A stretch of 64,000 nucleotides of DNA from Proteobacteria bacterium DTSAM18 (GTDB lineage Bacteria; Myxococcota_A; UBA796; GCA-2862545). This document shows, in pieces, positions 1 to 8,111 of the stretch. A model generated the notes under the pieces. That model was not told the origin of the DNA and ran no database searches. It saw only the letters and a list, made by a program, of their open reading frames with translations. Within the stretch, counting starts at the first letter, position 1. Every line of letters begins with the position of its first letter. A program made the translations under genes and the position numbers. The stretch spans positions 186,001 through 250,000 of the forward strand of contig JARACJ010000002.1 of the NCBI GenBank assembly GCA_028767165.1, read 5' to 3'.

Positions 1-918
1 GCCCCGGGCCCTCAGCACCACCACGAGCAGGTCCGCCCCCTCGATGAGCTCGGCGGCGAGCGCCAGGCCGGCGGCCTCGATGGGATCGTCGGTCTGCCGT
101 TCGCCGGCGGTGTCCATCAGGGTGACCTGCAGACCGCCGATCATGGTGGACACCTCGAGCACGTCGCGGGTGGTGCCCTCGCGATCGTGCACCAGCGCCC
201 GACGGCTGCCGACCAGGGCGTTGAACAGGCTGGACTTGCCGGCGTTCACGGGGCCCACCAGCGCCACCCGGGCCCCCTCGACGTACATGCGTCCCGCCCC
301 GAAGGTGGCCGCAAGATCCCGGGCGCGCGCAGAGGCGGATCCCAGGGTGATGAGCAGCTCCGCATCGTCGACCTTGGCCAGCTCGTCGCCGGGGTAGTCC
401 AGCCGGGCCTCGAGCTCGGCGGCCACCTCCAGCAGATCGCCACGCATGGATCCGACGACCGCACCGAGCCGGCCCTCCATCGCATCGCGACCGATCTTCA
501 AGCCCTGCTCGCTCGTGGCGTGGATCACCTGCAGCACCGCCTCGGCCTGCAGCAGATCCATCTTTCCGTTCTGCAGCGCCCGGCGGGTGAACTCGCCGGC
601 CGTGGCCATACGGGCGCCCGCCGCCACCGCCGCGTGCAGAACCCGCTCGACGATGATCGGGTTGCCGTGGACGGTGAGCTCCGCGGTGTCCTCTCCGGTG
701 AAGGTGGCGGGCGCTCGTGACACCACCACCATCCCGTCGTCGAAGACACCGCCCTCGTCAAACACGTCGACCCGTCGCACCCTGTTCGGATGCCACGGGC
801 CGTCGTTGTGGGGACGGACGAAGCCTCGCAGCACCTCGTCGAGTCCGGCTCCGGAGAGCCGGACCACGGCGAGGGCGCTGCGACCCCAAGGTGTCGCCGG
901 TGCGACGACGACACCCAT
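1..918 (-). CDS. mnmE: tRNA modification GTPase MnmE (partial, C-terminus off the left edge)
   Basis: With MnmG this GTPase makes the cmnm5 modification at wobble uridine 34 of certain tRNAs. The frame is open from an ATG at 918 to the left edge, giving 306 residues of a protein usually near 450. The N-terminus (GVVVAPATPWGRSALAVVRL) is the MnmE formyl-THF-binding domain. The G domain follows with G1 GPVNAGKSS near residues 222-230, the GTTRD switch and G3 DTAGE. G1 has Val where most MnmEs have Pro (GxPNAGKSS). The start lies 4 bases after the jag stop, so the two genes are probably co-transcribed. The missing part should hold the last G motifs and the C-terminal helical domain with the Cys motif. 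Confidence 0.93.
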   Translation of the reverse strand, partial: MGVVVAPATPWGRSALAVVRLSGAGLDEVLRGFVRPHNDGPWHPNRVRRVDVFDEGGVFDDGMVVVSRAPATFTGEDTAELTVHGNPIIVERVLHAAVAAGARMATAGEFTRRALQNGKMDLLQAEAVLQVIHATSEQGLKIGRDAMEGRLGAVVGSMRGDLLEVAAELEARLDYPGDELAKVDDAELLITLGSASARARDLAATFGAGRMYVEGARVALVGPVNAGKSSLFNALVGSRRALVHDREGTTRDVLEVSTMIGGLQVTLMDTAGERQTDDPIEAAGLALAAELIEGADLLVVVLRARG

Positions 919-922
919 CACA

Positions 923-1963
923 TCAATCCTCGATGGCCAGCTCGGGGCGCACCTGGATGTACTTGGTGCCCTCGCGGACCACGGACTCGGACTCGACGCC
1001 GTCGATGTTCGCCACCTCGAGGTGGACGATGCGACGGTCGTAGGAGTTCAGCTCGAGCTTGATGGTGATGCTGCGACCGGTCTCGACAGCCTTGTCGGCG
1101 GCGCGACGTGCCACGGCCTGCAGCTTGTCCTCGGGGTACTTGCCGCCACCGCCACGGCGCTCGCCACGGCCACGACGCTCGCCGCGATCGCGGTCGCGAC
1201 CACGACGCTCACCGCGATCACGGTCACGGTCACGTCCACGACGCTCACGACGGTCGCCACGCTCACGGCGCTCGCCACGGTCGCGGCGCTCACCGCGGGC
1301 CTTGCGGCTCTCGGCCTTGGTGCCCTCGGGATCGTCGACGTCGACGTCGATGGTGAAGTCGCCCATGGGTGCCAGGGCCAGCTTGAGGATGTGGCGGATG
1401 GCACCCAGGGTGGAGCCACGACGGCCGACGATCCGACCGGCGGCCTCGGCACGCACGTCGAGGTAGACGCGCTCGTCGTTGCCGGAAGCCTTCACGGTGG
1501 CCTCGACACCCATGTTCTTCAGCAGGGTCTCGAACCAGGTCTTCGCGAACTCGGATGCCTCGGTGGAGGAGAGCTCGGCGGGGGCAGCAGCAGCGGCAGG
1601 CGCAGCTGCGGCGGGTGCCTCCTCGGCCTTCTCCTCGGCAGCGGGAGCCTCCTCGGGGGCCTCCTCGCTCTTCTCGGCCTTGGCCTTGGCCTTGCGGGGC
1701 TTGCGCTCCTTCTTGGGGGCCTCGGCCTTCTCGGCGGCGGGTGCCTGCTCGGTCTCGGCGGGCAGCTCACCGGCCCAGGCGATGATCTTCACGGTGTTGC
1801 GCGCCACGGAACCGCCGGTGGTGGAGCGGAAGTGGGACAGGTCGATCTTGTACTTCACTGCCCGTGCATCGATGGACAGCTGGGAAGCGGCCTCGGCCAC
1901 GGCGCTGGCGATGTCGCCAGCCTCTGCGGTCACGGTCTGCACGCCCTCGGGAATGCCTTGCAT
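923..1963 (-). CDS. jag: Jag/KhpB RNA-binding protein with an Arg-rich insert
   Basis: Cytoplasmic RNA-binding protein of the Jag (KhpB, SpoIIIJ-associated) family, 346 aa. The Jag-N domain spans about residues 1-65. An Ala/Glu/Lys-rich linker runs to about 140. The KH domain follows, with its GxxG loop in GRIVGRRGSTLG, and an R3H domain ends the protein (RRIVH is the R-x3-H motif). Between KH and R3H lie about 55 residues of RGERRDRG-type repeats, which is unusual since the two domains are normally adjacent. The start is supported by AGGAG six bases upstream. It sits between yidC and mnmE, the usual order in many bacteria. Confidence 0.93.
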   Translation of the reverse strand: MQGIPEGVQTVTAEAGDIASAVAEAASQLSIDARAVKYKIDLSHFRSTTGGSVARNTVKIIAWAGELPAETEQAPAAEKAEAPKKERKPRKAKAKAEKSEEAPEEAPAAEEKAEEAPAAAAPAAAAAPAELSSTEASEFAKTWFETLLKNMGVEATVKASGNDERVYLDVRAEAAGRIVGRRGSTLGAIRHILKLALAPMGDFTIDVDVDDPEGTKAESRKARGERRDRGERRERGDRRERRGRDRDRDRGERRGRDRDRGERRGRGERRGGGGKYPEDKLQAVARRAADKAVETGRSITIKLELNSYDRRIVHLEVANIDGVESESVVREGTKYIQVRPELAIED

Positions 1964-2021
1964 GTTGTCTCCTACCAGTTGAAAGGGGCGGCCGGTTGCC
2001 TGTTCCGACCCGAGCCACTGC

Positions 2022-3662
2022 TCAGGCCGCCGCCCCCGCGACCTTGAAGGTGCGCTTGATGTACCACTGCTGTGCCATCGACAGCAGGATGTTGACGAAG
2101 ATGTACAGGCTCAGGCCTGCGGGGAAGCTGAAGAAGAAGATACCGAACATGAGCGGCATGAGCTTCATGATGCGGGCCTGCGCGGGATCCATGTTGCCGG
2201 TGGGCATCATCTGCTGCTGCAGCATCATCATGCCCACGGCCAGGGCCGGCAGGATCATGTAGGGATCCACCGCCGACAGGTCCTTCAGGTACAGGAAGTC
2301 GGTGTGGTACAGCTCGACGCTTCCGAGCAGTGCGCTGTACAGCGCGAACCACACGGGCATCTGGACGACCATGGGCAGGCAGCCACCGAGGGGGTTCACG
2401 CCGTTCTCCTGGAACAGGCGCATGGTCTCGGCGTTGAGCTTCTGCGGGTCTTCCTTGTACTGCTCACGCACGGCCTTGAGCTGCGGCTGGATGGCCTGCA
2501 TCGCCTGCGAGGACTTGAAGGAGGACTGGGTGAGCGGGAAGAACACCAGCTTGATGACCACCGTCAGCAGGATGATGGCCACGCCCCAGTTGGACACCAC
2601 ACCCTGGATGGTCTTCAGGAGCCACAGCAGCGGCACGGCGAAGAAGCTGAAGAAGCCGAACTGCATGGCCTCCTCCAGATCCTCGTCGATGACCTTCAGG
2701 ACGTCGAGGTCGCGGGGGCCCATGTAGACCCGGAAGGTCTCGGTGTGCTGGGAGCCCGCGGACAGGGGCGCGCGCACCAGGTAGCGAAGGCCGTTGACCG
2801 CGGCGCCGTCGGCATCGAAGCCCTCCATGACGACACCCGCGCCACCCTTGCCGGCGGGCAGCACGTAGGTGCCGAAGTAGCCGTCGGCCATGCCGAACCA
2901 GGACACGCCGCCCTCGAAGGTCTCGGGCTCGCTGCGCATGTCGTCGAGGTCGGTGACCTGCTCGACGTCGCCGTCGACCATGGCGATGGGGCGCATCGCG
3001 GCGGCGTAGCGGGTGCTCTCCTCGGGGAGGACATCGTGGATGCCGACCCACAGGTCGCCGGAGAAGGTGGAGGAGCCGTTGTTGCGCCAGGTGACGTCCA
3101 TGGTGAGCAGGCAGGGCTCACCCTCTACGGGACGCAGGGAGCGCGTGATCTGCAGACCCTCGGCCGTGGTGGACGTGACCGTCAGCGCACCATCCGCCTC
3201 GCGGGTGGTGGCACCCGGCCGGAAGCCGACGACGGGGCCGGCACCTGCCACGAGACCCTGTGCGTGGGATCCGAAGAGGACCTCGGGACCGGGATCCTCG
3301 CCGTAGGGCTTCCAGGGACCATCGAAGCCGGACATCGCCCAGCTGAAGATGGACTGCATCTCGTACTTGGCTTCGTGGCCGGGCAGGACGGTGTCGACCA
3401 GACGACCGTTGTCGGTGACGACCTCACCCTTGGCCTGGCACAGCTCGAAGCCCTCGCGGGTGACGGGCTGATCCGACGGTACCGCTGCGTCGGCGGGGGG
3501 GGCCGCGGGGGCCGGGGCGGGGGCATCGGCCACCTGCTCGGCGGCCTGCTGCTCGGTGGCCTGCTCGGCCGGAACCTCGGGGGCCGGCGGCGGAAACACC
3601 GCCATCCAGACGTAGTAGATGCCGAGCATCAGAAAGATGGCGGTCAGCGTGCGCTTGTCCAT
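2022..3662 (-). CDS. yidC: Membrane protein insertase YidC
   Basis: Inserts and folds inner-membrane proteins, alone or with SecYEG. The 546-aa length matches the Gram-negative type. The start at 3662 gives the family N-terminus MDKRTLTAIFL, followed by the first membrane segment; a longer frame upstream lacks this match and would read through a hairpin terminator. A Pro/Ala/Glu-rich periplasmic linker (about 30-65) precedes the beta-sandwich P1 domain. The conserved core begins near residue 355, with NPLGGCLPMVVQMPVWFALY in the second core helix. yidD, often between rnpA and yidC, is absent. The GGAAGA upstream is a modest ribosome site. Confidence 0.96.
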   Translation of the reverse strand: MDKRTLTAIFLMLGIYYVWMAVFPPPAPEVPAEQATEQQAAEQVADAPAPAPAAPPADAAVPSDQPVTREGFELCQAKGEVVTDNGRLVDTVLPGHEAKYEMQSIFSWAMSGFDGPWKPYGEDPGPEVLFGSHAQGLVAGAGPVVGFRPGATTREADGALTVTSTTAEGLQITRSLRPVEGEPCLLTMDVTWRNNGSSTFSGDLWVGIHDVLPEESTRYAAAMRPIAMVDGDVEQVTDLDDMRSEPETFEGGVSWFGMADGYFGTYVLPAGKGGAGVVMEGFDADGAAVNGLRYLVRAPLSAGSQHTETFRVYMGPRDLDVLKVIDEDLEEAMQFGFFSFFAVPLLWLLKTIQGVVSNWGVAIILLTVVIKLVFFPLTQSSFKSSQAMQAIQPQLKAVREQYKEDPQKLNAETMRLFQENGVNPLGGCLPMVVQMPVWFALYSALLGSVELYHTDFLYLKDLSAVDPYMILPALAVGMMMLQQQMMPTGNMDPAQARIMKLMPLMFGIFFFSFPAGLSLYIFVNILLSMAQQWYIKRTFKVAGAAA

Positions 3663-3691
3663 GGACGAGTCTTCCGTCGGTACTGAGACAC

Positions 3692-3722
3692 AAAAAAGAA
3701 GGGCCGGCCCCAAGGCCAGCCC
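3692..3722 (-). terminator. Intrinsic terminator between rnpA and yidC
   Basis: Read on the minus strand, a nine-pair GC stem (3714-3722 with 3701-3709, one G-T pair, loop TTGG) is followed by a T-rich run TTCTTTTTTG at 3700-3691. This is a canonical rho-independent terminator 45 bases after the rnpA stop and 29 bases before the yidC start. It implies that yidC has its own promoter or depends on partial read-through. Confidence 0.75.
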
Positions 3723-3766
3723 CGGAATGTGAGCCAACTATCCCGATGGCCGAAGAGGGGCACCTT

Positions 3767-4246
3767 TCAGCCCCCGCCGCCCCGAGGCCCGGATCGACCG
3801 CCGCCGGAGGCGCCGGATCCCCTGGGGGAGGACCGATCCCGTGATCGGCCCCGGCCGTCGCCACGACGCCCGCCCTTGCGTTCGGGCATGGGCAGCAGGC
3901 CGAGCCCCTGGCGCAGCTGCACCTGGAGCGCTTCGACGTCGTGCTCACGGGTGTGCGGCCGGGCGAGCACCACCACGTCCACACCCTTCAGCTCGCGCAT
4001 CATGTGGCGAGCCGCATGGCGCAGCAGGCGCTTGGTCCGGTTCCGCTCCACTGCGTTGCCCACCTTCTTCGACACGGTGAACCCGAAGCGGGCGTGACCG
4101 AGGTCGTTGGGGAGCACACACAAGGTGAATGCTCGACACCGAATACGACGACCGCCTCGCTGGACCCGAATGAACTCCAGGCGCCGGCGGAGGCGGTACG
4201 ACTTCGGGAAGCTGAGATCAGGAAGCGGCTGGTGGCCGCCCTGCAT
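3767..4246 (-). CDS. rnpA: Ribonuclease P protein component with Arg/Gly-rich tail
   Basis: Protein subunit of RNase P, which removes the 5' leader of pre-tRNAs together with the catalytic RNA. The product is 159 aa; typical RnpA is about 115-125. The core has FPKSYRLRRRLEF at the N-terminus and the RNR-type signature NAVERNRTKRLLRHAAR. The last 40 residues are Arg/Gly/Ser-rich (PERKGGRRGDGRGRSRDR and onwards) and probably disordered. The ATG at 4246 overlaps the rpmH stop by one base (TGATG), indicating translational coupling and fixing the start. A longer in-frame extension upstream is antisense to the dnaA spacer and was rejected. Confidence 0.93.
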   Translation of the reverse strand: MQGGHQPLPDLSFPKSYRLRRRLEFIRVQRGGRRIRCRAFTLCVLPNDLGHARFGFTVSKKVGNAVERNRTKRLLRHAARHMMRELKGVDVVVLARPHTREHDVEALQVQLRQGLGLLPMPERKGGRRGDGRGRSRDRSSPRGSGASGGGRSGPRGGGG

Positions 4247-4401
4247 CAGTGCTTCTTGCTGGCGGTGCTCACGGTGAGACGAGCCCGGCCCTTGGCCCGA
4301 CGGCGACGCAGCACGTTGCGGCCGGCGGGGGTCTTCATACGGGCACGGAAGCCGTGGGTGCGCCGACGCTTGAGGTTCGACGGTTGGTAGGTGCGCTTCA
4401 T
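4246..4401 (-). CDS. rpmH: Large ribosomal subunit protein bL34
   Basis: A 51-residue basic ribosomal protein beginning [20 protein letters not shown], the near-invariant start of bL34, with the [13 protein letters not shown] core. Slightly longer than the usual 44-47 residues because of the tail TVSTASKKH. It is the first gene of the leftward cluster from the origin. Its stop codon shares one base with the rnpA start. Confidence 0.97.
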   Translation of the reverse strand: MKRTYQPSNLKRRRTHGFRARMKTPAGRNVLRRRRAKGRARLTVSTASKKH

Positions 4402-4821
4402 GGTGAATCCCCTCTGCGCCACCAGGAACGGGGCGCAAGATGTTCGTTTTCGACCGCTCGCGGATAGCCTGACGGAATGCAGCGGTCAAGTAGGACCCCA
4501 GACTTAGCCTGCCTTCGCCCGAAGCGCCAACGACCTCCCGGGTATCCCTCCCTGGACCACCTCGACGGATCCGGATGGATCCACTCGAAGGTGCAACAGA
4601 TCGATCCAAGGAGGATCCAGGAACGGATCCGATCGGGTGTGGCGTGTTGCCCCGATGCATCCCCGGATCCAAAAGACCCCTGGAATCGACCACACGGACG
4701 TGCAGCGCGATCCGCAACCGGCGCTCTTCACAATGCTGGTCCACGTTGATAGCTTGGGCGACGCGCGCCAACGGAGGCGCTGAAGGGCACCGACCGGGCA
4801 GAGGCCCGATAGGGGACGGGA
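4402..4821. other. rpmH-dnaA divergent spacer, GATC-rich (possible origin arm)
   Basis: No gene seen in this 420-bp stretch between the diverging rpmH and dnaA. It should hold their promoters, but no clear -35/-10 pair was recognised. From 4568 to 4712 there are nine GATC tetramers in about 145 bp, five of them as GGATCC. In the dnaA coding sequence the spacing is roughly one per 110 bp by hand count. The same motif is dense in the dnaA-dnaN spacer. No good TTATCCACA-type DnaA box was found here. It could be the second arm of a bipartite origin or an autoregulatory region. Confidence 0.5.
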
Positions 4822-6237
4822 ATGGATCTGAACGCTCAATGGGGAGCGATCAAGCATCGTCTGCAGGACGAGATGGACACGCGCGACGTGATGATCTGGT
4901 TCAAGGACACCGAACTGATCCACCTCGCAGGCGGCAAGGCCGTCGTGCAGGTGGCGAACGCGTACTACGCCGACTGGATCCGCGACAACTACCTGGGCGC
5001 GCTCAGCCGTGCGATCCAGCAGGTCGCCGGAGGCAGCGCCGAGGTGATGTTCTCCTTCGCAGACGATCCCACCGCGGATCTGATGATGAAGCGCGAGCCC
5101 ACCATGGACGACCACCTGGTCGACGACGAGCCGGAGCCGGATCACGCCCGCGTGGCACCGGTCGCGCCCAAGGCGGCGGCACGGAGCGTCGCGCGGCGCG
5201 CCCTCGGGGCAGGCCTGAACGCCAGCATGACTTTCTCCTCCTTCGTGGTGGGTCCGTGCAACCAGTTCGCCCACGCCGCCGCCGAAGCCGTCGCCGACAG
5301 CCCGGCCAGCCACTACAACCCGCTGTTCATCTACGGCAGCACGGGTCTCGGCAAGACCCACCTGATGCACGCCATCGGTCACCACATCCAGGCGCGTGAT
5401 CCCAAGGCGCGGGTGGTCTACGTCACGGCCGAGAACTTCATGAACGAGATGATCAACTCCATCCGCTTCAAGCGAACGGAGGACTTCCGCACGAAGTACC
5501 GTGAGAACGCCACGGTCCTGCTGGTCGACGACATCCAGTTCCTGTCCGGTCGCGAGCGAACCCAGGAGGAGTTCTTCCACACGTTCAACGCGCTGCAGAA
5601 CTCCGGCCGCCAGATCGTGCTCACCTCCGATGTCGAGCCGTCCCACATCAAGGCCCTCGAGCCCCGCCTGCGAACCCGGTTCGAGGGCGGCCTCATCGCC
5701 GACACCCAGCCTCCGGATCGCGAGACCCTCCTGGCCATCCTCGGCCAGAAGTGCGAGCAGGCGGGCTTCTACGCCCCTCCCGATCTCGCGGAGGCCATCG
5801 CCAACACGGTCCACGGCAACGTGCGTGAGCTCGAAGGCATCATCAACCGCATCAGTGCGCTCAAGCGGCTGTACCACGAGCCCCTCACGCTCGAGTTCGC
5901 CCGCCGGCACATGCCCAAGCTGTTCTCCGGTCCCAAGGTCAAGGTCACCGTCCCGGCGATCATCGAGGCCGTCGCACGGTTCCACAACATCCGTGCCGCC
6001 GACATCACGGGCAAGAAGCGTACCCGCACGCTCACCCGGCCGCGTCACATGGCGATGTACCTGGCCCGCCACCACACCCAGCTCTCGTTCCCTGAGCTCG
6101 GTCGTGAATTCGGGGGTCGTGATCACTCCACCATCCAGCATGGATGCCGCAAGATCCAGGCCCAGCTCGATGCCGATCCCGACACCCGCTATGCGCTCCA
6201 GCTCATCGAGCAGTCCCTGAGCCTGCCTCAACGCTGA
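4822..6237 (+). CDS. dnaA: Chromosomal replication initiator protein DnaA
   Basis: AAA+ ATPase that binds DnaA boxes and opens the origin; 471 aa, a normal length. Domain I is about residues 1-85, and a short acidic/Ala linker (85-125) is domain II. The AAA+ core has Walker A GSTGLGKTH near 172-180 and Walker B LLVDDIQF near 233-240. Domain IV ends with the DNA-binding signature read here as DHSTIQH (about 434-440); most species have DHTTV. The start follows AGGGGACGGGA. Downstream, six tandem hairpins separate it from the origin boxes. Confidence 0.98.
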   Translation: MDLNAQWGAIKHRLQDEMDTRDVMIWFKDTELIHLAGGKAVVQVANAYYADWIRDNYLGALSRAIQQVAGGSAEVMFSFADDPTADLMMKREPTMDDHLVDDEPEPDHARVAPVAPKAAARSVARRALGAGLNASMTFSSFVVGPCNQFAHAAAEAVADSPASHYNPLFIYGSTGLGKTHLMHAIGHHIQARDPKARVVYVTAENFMNEMINSIRFKRTEDFRTKYRENATVLLVDDIQFLSGRERTQEEFFHTFNALQNSGRQIVLTSDVEPSHIKALEPRLRTRFEGGLIADTQPPDRETLLAILGQKCEQAGFYAPPDLAEAIANTVHGNVRELEGIINRISALKRLYHEPLTLEFARRHMPKLFSGPKVKVTVPAIIEAVARFHNIRAADITGKKRTRTLTRPRHMAMYLARHHTQLSFPELGREFGGRDHSTIQHGCRKIQAQLDADPDTRYALQLIEQSLSLPQR

Positions 6238-6255
6238 TCCCACCCGCATGCGGTC

Positions 6256-6455
6256 CAGGGGCTCCCTTCGGGGGGCCCTTCGTCGTTGCAGGGGCCTCCT
6301 TCGGGGGGCCCTTCGTCGTTGCAGGGGCTCCCTTCAGGGGGCCCTTCGTCGTTGCAGGGGGCTCCCTTCAGGGGGCCCTTCGTCGTTGCAGGGGGCTCCC
6401 TTCGAGGGGCCCTTCGTCGTTGCAGGGGCTCCCTTCGAGGGGCCCTTCGTCGTTC
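6256..6455. repeat. Six tandem 33-34-bp GC hairpin units after dnaA
   Basis: Units begin at 6256, 6289, 6322, 6355, 6389 and 6423. Each folds into a 7-8-pair stem of the form GGGCTCCC-TTCG-GGGGGCCC, then the tail TTCGTCGTTG. Loop variants are TTCG and TTCA, and two units close the stem one pair earlier. The tail matches that of single terminators elsewhere in the window (after 41572 and after 51545), so the array is best read as six consecutive terminators on the plus strand. It begins 18 bp after the dnaA stop and ends about 130 bp before the first DnaA box. No unique spacers separate the units, so it is not a CRISPR. Confidence 0.85.
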
Positions 6456-6586
6456 CTGGGACACGCACCCACCGATCGCCGGATCGCGCGACAGTGCGTC
6501 CGACCCGACCTGTGTCACCCCCGAAAAACATTCAAGACCGCGTCAAGTCCTGCCGAACGGACTGGGAAGATCATTGCGGATCCGCC

Positions 6587-6608
6587 TGTGGACAACCCCT
6601 GTGGACAA
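6587..6608 (-). promoter_or_regulatory. Tandem DnaA boxes
   Basis: Two copies of TGTGGACAA (6587-6595 and 6600-6608) lie 13 bp apart in the same orientation. Each is the complement of TTGTCCACA, one mismatch from the consensus TTATCCACA. Confidence 0.8.
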
Positions 6609-6734
6609 TGCGAGGAGAACAGGGGGATGGATGAGGGATGTACCTGAGGACGGATCGCCCGATCCATGGATCCGGTGGATCCTTCCACACCGGTCCCCAC
6701 CCGTCCCTGATCCCCTCCACAGGATCCACTGCAC

Positions 6735-6743
6735 TTATCCATA
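6735..6743 (+). promoter_or_regulatory. DnaA box
   Basis: TTATCCATA, one mismatch from TTATCCACA, in opposite orientation to the tandem pair about 130 bp to the left. It sits within CTTATCCATAAG, an imperfect palindrome, just left of the AT-richer segment. Confidence 0.65.
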
Positions 6744-6983
6744 AGCAGGATCCAGGTGGCAGGTGGATCATCTGCATAGTTCACAAGATTCCCTGCACCT
6801 ACTAGACCTTCTACGAGATCAAGATCCACTCAAAGGGAATTCAGCTACAGGATCAGGCCCCCGACCGACCGACCGGCTTGGAGCATCCCGAGCTCGCCCG
6901 ACTGGTCGGCCGACGAACGCACATCCGCCCTGTTGCTCTGGCCGCAGATTGGATAGAGTGGCGACCGTTGAAGGAGCGACCTG

Positions 6984-8099
6984 ATGGAGCTGTACATTGA
7001 TCGCGATGACCTGAGCCGCGGCCTCGCCCGCATCCAGGGGATCATCGAGCGTCGGAGCACGCAACCGATCTTCGCCCACGTGCTGCTGCACGCCCGCGAT
7101 GGGCTGCTGCGCCTCACCGCCACCGACAGCGAGGTCGCCTACATCGGTGATCTGTCCGCCAACGTGCAGAACCCGGGCGACATCGCCGTCGAGGCCGCCC
7201 AGCTCTTCCAGGTGGTCCGCTCCCTGCCCGACAGCACGGTCCACTTCAAGCTCGACGAGAACCGTCGCCTGGTGGTCCGCTCCGGTCGTGCCAACTTCAA
7301 GCTGCTTGGCGTCGCTGCCGAGGAGTACCCCGCGCTGCCCGCCTTCGAGGTCACCGGCACCGCCCGCTTCACCGAGCGCGATCTCCGTCGCCTGGTCGAG
7401 CAGGTGGCCTTCTCCGTCGCCTCTGAGGATGTCCGCTGGGGCCTGAACGGCGCGCACATGGAGCGGGTCGACATCGACGGCGAGCTCCGCGTCCGCATGG
7501 TCGCCACCGATGGCCACCGTCTGGCGCTGGCCGAGGCACCCTGCGAGGGCGAGTTCCAGTTCCCCGCGCGTCAGCTGGTGCCCCGCAAGGCCCTTTCCGT
7601 GCTGAAGAAGCTCCTCGGCACCGGCTCCGAGTCCGTCGTGCTCGAGTTCGGCGACCGTGCCCTGCAGCTCCGCCGCGATGGCGAGGTCTTCTGGTTCCGT
7701 CTGCTCGATGGCGAGTTCCCGGACTACAAGGCCGTCATCCCCAAGGAGAAGAACCACACCGCCCGCATCAAGCGCTCGGATCTGGCCAGCACGCTCAAGC
7801 GCGTCGGCATCCTGGTCCACGATCGCGCCCGGGCCGTGCGCTTCGCCTTCACCGACGACGAGCTCGAGGTGCAGGTCCACAACGTCGATCGCGGCGAGGT
7901 CAACGAGACCGTCCCCCTCGATCTGGTGGGCACCGAGATCACCGTGGGCTTCAACCCCCGCTACCTGCAGGACATCCTCGGTGTCGTCGGTGGCGACGAC
8001 GTCGTCCTCGAGCTGGCCCATCCGCTGGCGCCCTGCATGGTGCGCGACCCCGAGAGCGACACGGCGCGGTTCGTCGTCATGCCCATGCGCCTCGACTGA
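6984..8099 (+). CDS. dnaN: DNA polymerase III beta sliding clamp
   Basis: Ring-shaped processivity clamp of the replicative polymerase, 371 aa, the standard length. The N-terminus MELYIDRDDLSRGLARIQGI and the C-terminus FVVMPMRLD (the family's VMPMRL ending near the peptide-binding cleft) are both canonical. The three-domain repeat is continuous. AAGGAG eight bases upstream supports the ATG. recF follows after 12 bp, so the two are likely co-transcribed. Confidence 0.98.
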   Translation: MELYIDRDDLSRGLARIQGIIERRSTQPIFAHVLLHARDGLLRLTATDSEVAYIGDLSANVQNPGDIAVEAAQLFQVVRSLPDSTVHFKLDENRRLVVRSGRANFKLLGVAAEEYPALPAFEVTGTARFTERDLRRLVEQVAFSVASEDVRWGLNGAHMERVDIDGELRVRMVATDGHRLALAEAPCEGEFQFPARQLVPRKALSVLKKLLGTGSESVVLEFGDRALQLRRDGEVFWFRLLDGEFPDYKAVIPKEKNHTARIKRSDLASTLKRVGILVHDRARAVRFAFTDDELEVQVHNVDRGEVNETVPLDLVGTEITVGFNPRYLQDILGVVGGDDVVLELAHPLAPCMVRDPESDTARFVVMPMRLD

Positions 8100-8111
8100 C
8101 GGAGCCCTTCG

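Larger units (their letters stand above)
6456..6983. other. dnaA-dnaN spacer, probable oriC
   Basis: This holds no convincing gene. It contains two adjacent DnaA boxes at 6587-6608, a further box at 6735-6743, about 13 GATC sites between 6569 and 6852 (many as GGATC), and a locally AT-richer stretch at about 6770-6845 that could be the unwinding element. The combination between dnaA and dnaN, at a divergence of gene direction, supports assigning the origin here. The dnaN promoter must lie near the right end; only weak candidates (TTGCTC 6933, TAGAGT 6954) were seen. Confidence 0.75.

Noticed and set aside
1100-1310. DNA tandem repeat or regulatory repeat
   Set aside because: It encodes the Arg/Gly/Glu repeats in Jag; the repetitiveness follows from the protein sequence.
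6256-6455. CRISPR array
   Set aside because: The units are contiguous 33-34-bp repeats without unique spacers, and no cas genes are in the window.
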